Assembly (NCBI GenBank): GCA_963575745.1
Contig: CAUYUJ010000670.1
Coordinates: forward strand, 1-32,500
DNA length: 32,500 nt
DNA from: Prorocentrum cordatum
Lineage: Eukaryota > Sar > Dinophyceae > Prorocentrales > Prorocentraceae
Direction of reading: 5' to 3'
Shown in pieces: positions 28,835 to 32,500 of this stretch (position 1 is its first letter; every line of letters begins with the position of its first letter). A program made the position numbers and the translations under genes. The notes under the pieces were generated by a model that was not told the DNA's origin, searched no databases, and worked only from the letters and a program-made list of their open reading frames with translations.

Positions 28835-29060
28835 GGAGTACGCTTTTTGCTGTTAGCTATGCTGTGCGAGCTATTCACAGAGTACGCCATTTGGCATTGG
28901 CTACACTGTGCAAGGTGTGCGGTGTGAGCCGTGTGGTGTCAGCTACGCTGTGCAAGCAATGCGCCGTGAGCTCTTCTGCGTGAGCTCAGCTGCGTGGGCT
29001 GTGTGGCGTGAGCTGTGTCGTGCATGTTGCTCGAGAGCTCTGCTGCGCAAGCGGCGTGAC
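28835..29060. repeat. Degenerate GTGTGGTGTGAGCT tandem repeat
   Basis: Units of about 20 bp built on GCTGTGYRARC and GTGTGGYGTSAGCT, strongly degenerate. Similar GTGGTGYT-CA-GCATG words occur at 31040-31110, 31437-31492 and 31990-32030. Confidence 0.55.
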
Positions 29061-29240
29061 CCACACGGCACGGCGCGCCCACGAGGCGCCCACGCGCTGG
29101 CACCGGGCGAAACCCCGGCGGACCCACCCGGGGCAGGGGGGCGCCAGCGAGGCGCCCGCGGGCGGGCACGGAGACCGCCAGCACCGTGCAGGCGCCCAGG
29201 GTGCGGGGCGCCCAGGAGGCGCACTCGGCCGGGCACGGGG

Positions 29241-29551
29241 CGCCATCGAGTCGGGCCGGGCGAAAGGGGGGGATTGGGAAAGGAGGGGTTACGAAATCTG
29301 CTGCATGCAGCTGGTTTCGGCCTCACCGAGGGGCCCATTCCTCGATGCATGGCCGCCTCCGGCGCCGGGAGGCGCCGGGAAAATCAGCTGCGTGAGCTGA
29401 TTCTCAAACCCCCCCCTCCTCCTCCTCCTCCTCCTCCTCCTCCTCCTCCTCCTCCTCCTCCTCCTCCTCCTCCTCCTCCTCCTCCTCCTCCTCCTCCTCC
29501 TCCTCCTCCTCCTCCTCCTCCTCCCCTTTCGCCCGGCCCGACTCGATGGCG
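29241..29551. repeat. 29-bp perfect inverted repeat flanking a CTC array
   Basis: 29241-29269 (CGCCATCGAGTCGGGCCGGG and on) is perfectly complementary to 29523-29551. Between them lie a dispersed-repeat copy (29251-29323) and (CTC)n at 29407-29525. The right arm is followed by unrelated sequence, so the pair spans 311 bp. Confidence 0.95.
29251..29323 (+). repeat. Dispersed 'TGCAGCTGGTTTCGGC' repeat, copy 3
   Basis: GGGCGAAAGGGGGGGATTGGG, AAAGGAGGGGTTACGAAATC and TGCTGCATGCAGCTGGTTTC then GGCC. It is the best-preserved of three copies in this window. Confidence 0.65.
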
Positions 29552-29605
29552 GGCGTTCGGCGGGCCCGCCCATGGCACGGGGCGCCCATGAGGTGGCCCA
29601 TGTGT

Positions 29606-30113
29606 CATCACCCACCAAACCAGGAGGAGGAGGAGCAGGAGGAGGGGGAGGAGGAGGAGGAGGAGGAGGAGGAGGAGGAGGAGGAGGAGGAGGAGGAGAT
29701 GTGCTGCCACCACTCGGGGCTGCCCCCCTCACCACCCAAACCACCCCAACCCAATTCATCGGCGACTCCCCAGAAAATATAGGAAAATATGGGAAGCGGA
29801 GGGAAGACAAAACCCAGAACATATGGGAAAGCATGGGGAACCTTTTCATTTGTGTATTTCTCTGTGTGTCCCAGGGCCCCCTTTATAAAAACTGCCCTGT
29901 AGGCTCTCAGGCCAGGATCCCCTCCGAAGCGCCCCAGCCGCCGTTCTCCACCCACCAAACCACCCCAACCCAACCCGAAGCCTCAGATTTGCCCTCGATT
30001 TCTAGTGGGGGGGGGTCGGGAAACATCGAGAAAACACATGTGGAACCCTTACCCCCCCCCCCACCCGAAATTCGGGTCTTCGGGTTGGGTTGGGGTGGTT
30101 TGGTAGGTGGTCA
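29606..30113. mobile_element. Composite inverted-repeat element between 19-bp direct repeats
   Basis: CATGAGGTGGCCCATGTGT occurs at 29587-29605 and exactly again at 30114-30132, bracketing 508 bp. Just inside, the left end reads CATCACCCACCAAACC and the right end GGTTTGGTAGGTGGTCA, which are inverted. Inside are a (GGA)n block (29622-29697), a partial inverted-repeat end (29731-29752), an AAATATGGG module (29771-29882) and a full short element (29948-30110). It reads as a nested or composite non-autonomous element. Confidence 0.6.
29948..30110. mobile_element. Short inverted-repeat element (MITE-like), copy 2
   Basis: 163 bp, about 85% identical to 26480-26644. Termini CCACCCACCAAACCACCCCA and on pair with the right end over 33 bp with one mismatch. 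The inner palindrome CCCGAAATTCGGG is conserved. Its right border coincides with the composite element's border. Confidence 0.85.
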
Positions 30114-30243
30114 CATGAGGTGGCCCATGTGTGGGCACCAGAGTGTCTTCTGTCAGTGGAACTCGTAACGTCTGTGACGGGGGGGGGGTCCCCCGTAACG
30201 GTAGCGAGCGTATGCGCGGGTTGCCCGCTTCCCCTCAGGTATG

Positions 30244-31036
30244 GTACTCTGTGTCCCTCAATAGTTTTGGGGGTACCTGTAGTCCGGGGGGGGGTACCTA
30301 AAGTCCGGGGGGGGTACTTGTAGTCCAGGGAGGGGTACCTGTAGTCTGGGGGGGGTACTTGTAGTCGGGGGGGGGGGGTACCTGTAGTCCGGGGGGGGAG
30401 TACCTGTAGTCCGGGGGGGGGCGCGCATGGGGGTACTTGTAGTCCGGGGGGGGGAGGGGCATATGGTCATGCCTCTAAGCACGCGTGGTTCCACGCACGC
30501 GGGTGTTTAGTACTTACGCGCGCGGGACCTCACGCGCATCGTTGCACGCGACACGCCCGCGCGCACGCGCGCATGCACGCACAGACTCACACGCACGCGC
30601 GCACGCGCGCACGCAACCGCACGGAACCGCACACACGCACACGCAAGCACACACGCACGCACACGCGCGCACGCACAGACACTCTGTATCATGACAGTGC
30701 TGAGCCCCGACCGCTGGCCCAACGATGACGAATTTCTTAGCACGCCTAAGTGAACATGTGCGGACGCATCTTGGCGGGCCGCTTTGGCTTCCAGAGACTA
30801 CGTAGCGAACGCGGGGGGGCTTGTAGTTCCGGGGGCCAGGGGGGTACCTGTAGTCCGGGGGGGGTACCTGTAGTCCGGGGGAGGGGTACCTGTAGTCCGG
30901 GGGGGGGTACCTGTAGTCCGGGGGGGGGGTACCTGTAGTCCGGGGGGGGGGTACCTGTAGTCCGGGGGAGGGGTACTTGTAGTCCGGGGGGTACTTGTAG
31001 TCCGGGGCCCCAAAACTATTGAGGGACACAGAGTAC
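30244..31036. mobile_element. 793-bp TIR element with TATG target duplication
   Basis: 29-bp perfect terminal inverted repeats (30244-30272, GTACTCTGTGTCCCTCAATA and on; complement at 31008-31036) are flanked on each side by TATG (30240-30243 and 31037-31040). Inside are two arrays of a unit of about 20-24 bp (GTACCTGTAGTCC plus poly-G): about 8 units at 30274-30455 and about 9 at 30820-31000, both in the same orientation. A CGCA-type repeat and about 130 bp of unique sequence lie between. No transposase is encoded, so it is non-autonomous. Short frames repeat DYRYPPP and are artefacts. Confidence 0.85.
30484..30682. repeat. (ACGC)n-type microsatellite inside the TIR element
   Basis: Alternating purine-pyrimidine ACGCGC/ACGCAC repeats, a sequence type that can adopt Z-DNA. 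Confidence 0.85.
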
Positions 31037-31040
31037 TATG

Positions 31041-31500
31041 TTCGCAGGCGCGCCGTGGTGCTGACAGGCATGACTTGGTGCTCGCCAGCATGCTGTGGTT
31101 GTCGCAAGCATCCAGCTTGCCCGGAATGCAGAACGCCGGGAATGCGGTGTTGCCGTTGCTGCTCCTGCTGCTGCTGTTGCTGCTGTTGTTGCTGGTGGTC
31201 CGGTGCTCCTTTTGCTTTTTCTCCGGTGTTCCACCTCCTCCGGTGCTCTTCTTGCTGGTCCTGCTGCTTCTCCTCTTGCTATGGTTCTTAGCTTATGCTC
31301 ATCCGGCTGATCGTGCTGTTGCTCCTCCTGCCTCTGCTGCTGCTCCTCTGGCTGCTCCTCCTGGTGCCCCTCTTGCTGCGCCCGTTGCTGGTCCTCTTGC
31401 TGCTCCTCATGCTGCTGTTATTGCTGTGCTCACGGGCGTGCTGTGGTGTTGGCAGGCATGATGTCGTGTTCACAAGCATATTGTGGCGCAGCCACATTGC
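31041..31500. repeat. GTGGTGCT-CA-GCATG units around a CTG-rich repeat
   Basis: Degenerate units of about 19 bp at 31041-31110 and 31437-31492 flank a (CTG/CTC)-rich block (31150-31430) that encodes poly-Leu or poly-Ala in various frames and is not a gene. Confidence 0.7.
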
Positions 31501-32061
31501 GCAAATCTATAGCGCGCCTTGCGGGCGCAACCCAAGGGCGTAACCTCTTGGCGCTGGTCCTTGCGCCTTCAAAGTGCAGCAATTCGCTGATTGGGACCTT
31601 CAGAGGACAAGCGTTTGTTATTACTGGTGGCATGCATTACCGCGGCCACTGCCGTCCTGTGACGAGGCGCAGACATATCTGCTGCCCCTGGCCAGGCCCG
31701 TGCTATATGCCCCTTTGGTTCAAGCAGGAGGCGCGCGCATTGGTCCTGGGCACAACGTGGGCTGATCCAAGGGCTCCAGGTCCGCATAGACGTTGTCGCC
31801 CCGCGGCGCTGCCATTGCCATGCCCCCCGCCGCCGCAGCTGAAATGGCGCCCGCATGCATTCCATAGGCCGACGGCTACCCCGCAGGCCTCAAAACAGGC
31901 ACGGGCCGGCCCCTCAACACGCGGCGTGATGGTCACAACCGCGCTGCGCTGCTCGCAGACGCACAGTGTGCGCACTACGGTGTGTTCTAGCGTATCGTGG
32001 TATTCACAGGCGCACTGTGGTGCTGGCAGTTTTTCACCCACCACTTTTTGAACAACAGCCA
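31501..32061. other. No gene recognised
   Basis: Mixed sequence. A frame of 202 codons (31443-32051) has no recognised motif and begins inside the repeat. GTGGTATTCACAGGCGCACTG near 31998 repeats the unit seen at 31041. Confidence 0.4.
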
Positions 32062-32084
32062 ACCAAGTTTTACTTGAACTATTG

Positions 32085-32500
<416 letters not shown>

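Noticed and set aside
30274-31000. CRISPR-like array of regular repeats
   Set aside because: Units are about 20-24 bp with poly-G spacers of no unique content, in a eukaryotic context inside a TIR element; no cas genes.
31443-32051. 202-codon plus-strand frame
   Set aside because: Starts within a degenerate tandem repeat, ends in the same repeat and has no motif; not supported as a gene.

Overview
The window looks like intergenic, repeat-dominated nuclear DNA of a dinoflagellate. Four things point that way. The decayed non-LTR retrotransposon (LINE) reading frames have a dinoflagellate-type layout (ORF1 with coiled coil and RRM-like part, APE endonuclease, reverse transcriptase, C-terminal zinc motif). 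A 12-nt exact match to the 3' end of the dinoflagellate spliced leader lies upstream of one such frame. A methyltransferase-like PPCxxFS motif sits in a retroelement frame. Base composition is high in GC, with very many micro- and minisatellites. Low-complexity 'LGxxWGPLG' repeats suggest a Prorocentrum- or Polarella-like genome, but the genus is only a guess from memory. I see no intact host gene, no rRNA, no complete tRNA and no CRISPR. Almost every long open frame is a by-product of a repeat.

Layout. 1-470: convergent CTC/GAG repeats. 840-3745: LINE A, with endonuclease and RT traces and the RT core deleted. 4040-5320: low-complexity DNA, then a tRNA-like fragment. 5770-6235: the tail of another LINE RT. 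6325-9340: dispersed repeats, including a 141-bp inverted repeat built from two hairpins. 9500-12005: unrecognised sequence, a GATC-dense array and polypurine/polypyrimidine tracts. 12300-14000: a retroelement 3' part with zinc fingers and a DNA-cytosine-methyltransferase-like domain. 14114-19060: LINE B, nearly full length but frameshifted and interrupted by three simple-sequence expansions. 19282-20422: two 445-bp direct repeats. 21088-22160: spliced-leader relic, coiled-coil ORF1 and possible RT remnants with strong hairpins. 22500-24600: mostly unrecognised. 24655-26160: GAT/GAG/GGGGCC repeats. 26455-27236: a small inverted-repeat element with a visible empty site, plus a 309-bp tandem duplication. 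27240-29240: mostly unrecognised. 29241-30132: inverted repeats and a composite element. 30240-31040: a 793-bp element with perfect 29-bp terminal inverted repeats and a TATG target duplication. 31040-32500: CTG and CTA repeats running off the end.

Nothing here works as a gene system. The interest lies in the mobile-element record: two short inverted-repeat element families with target-site evidence, a retroelement frame with a methyltransferase-like domain, and a likely retroposed trans-spliced transcript. All family assignments come from reading motifs by eye; no search was run.
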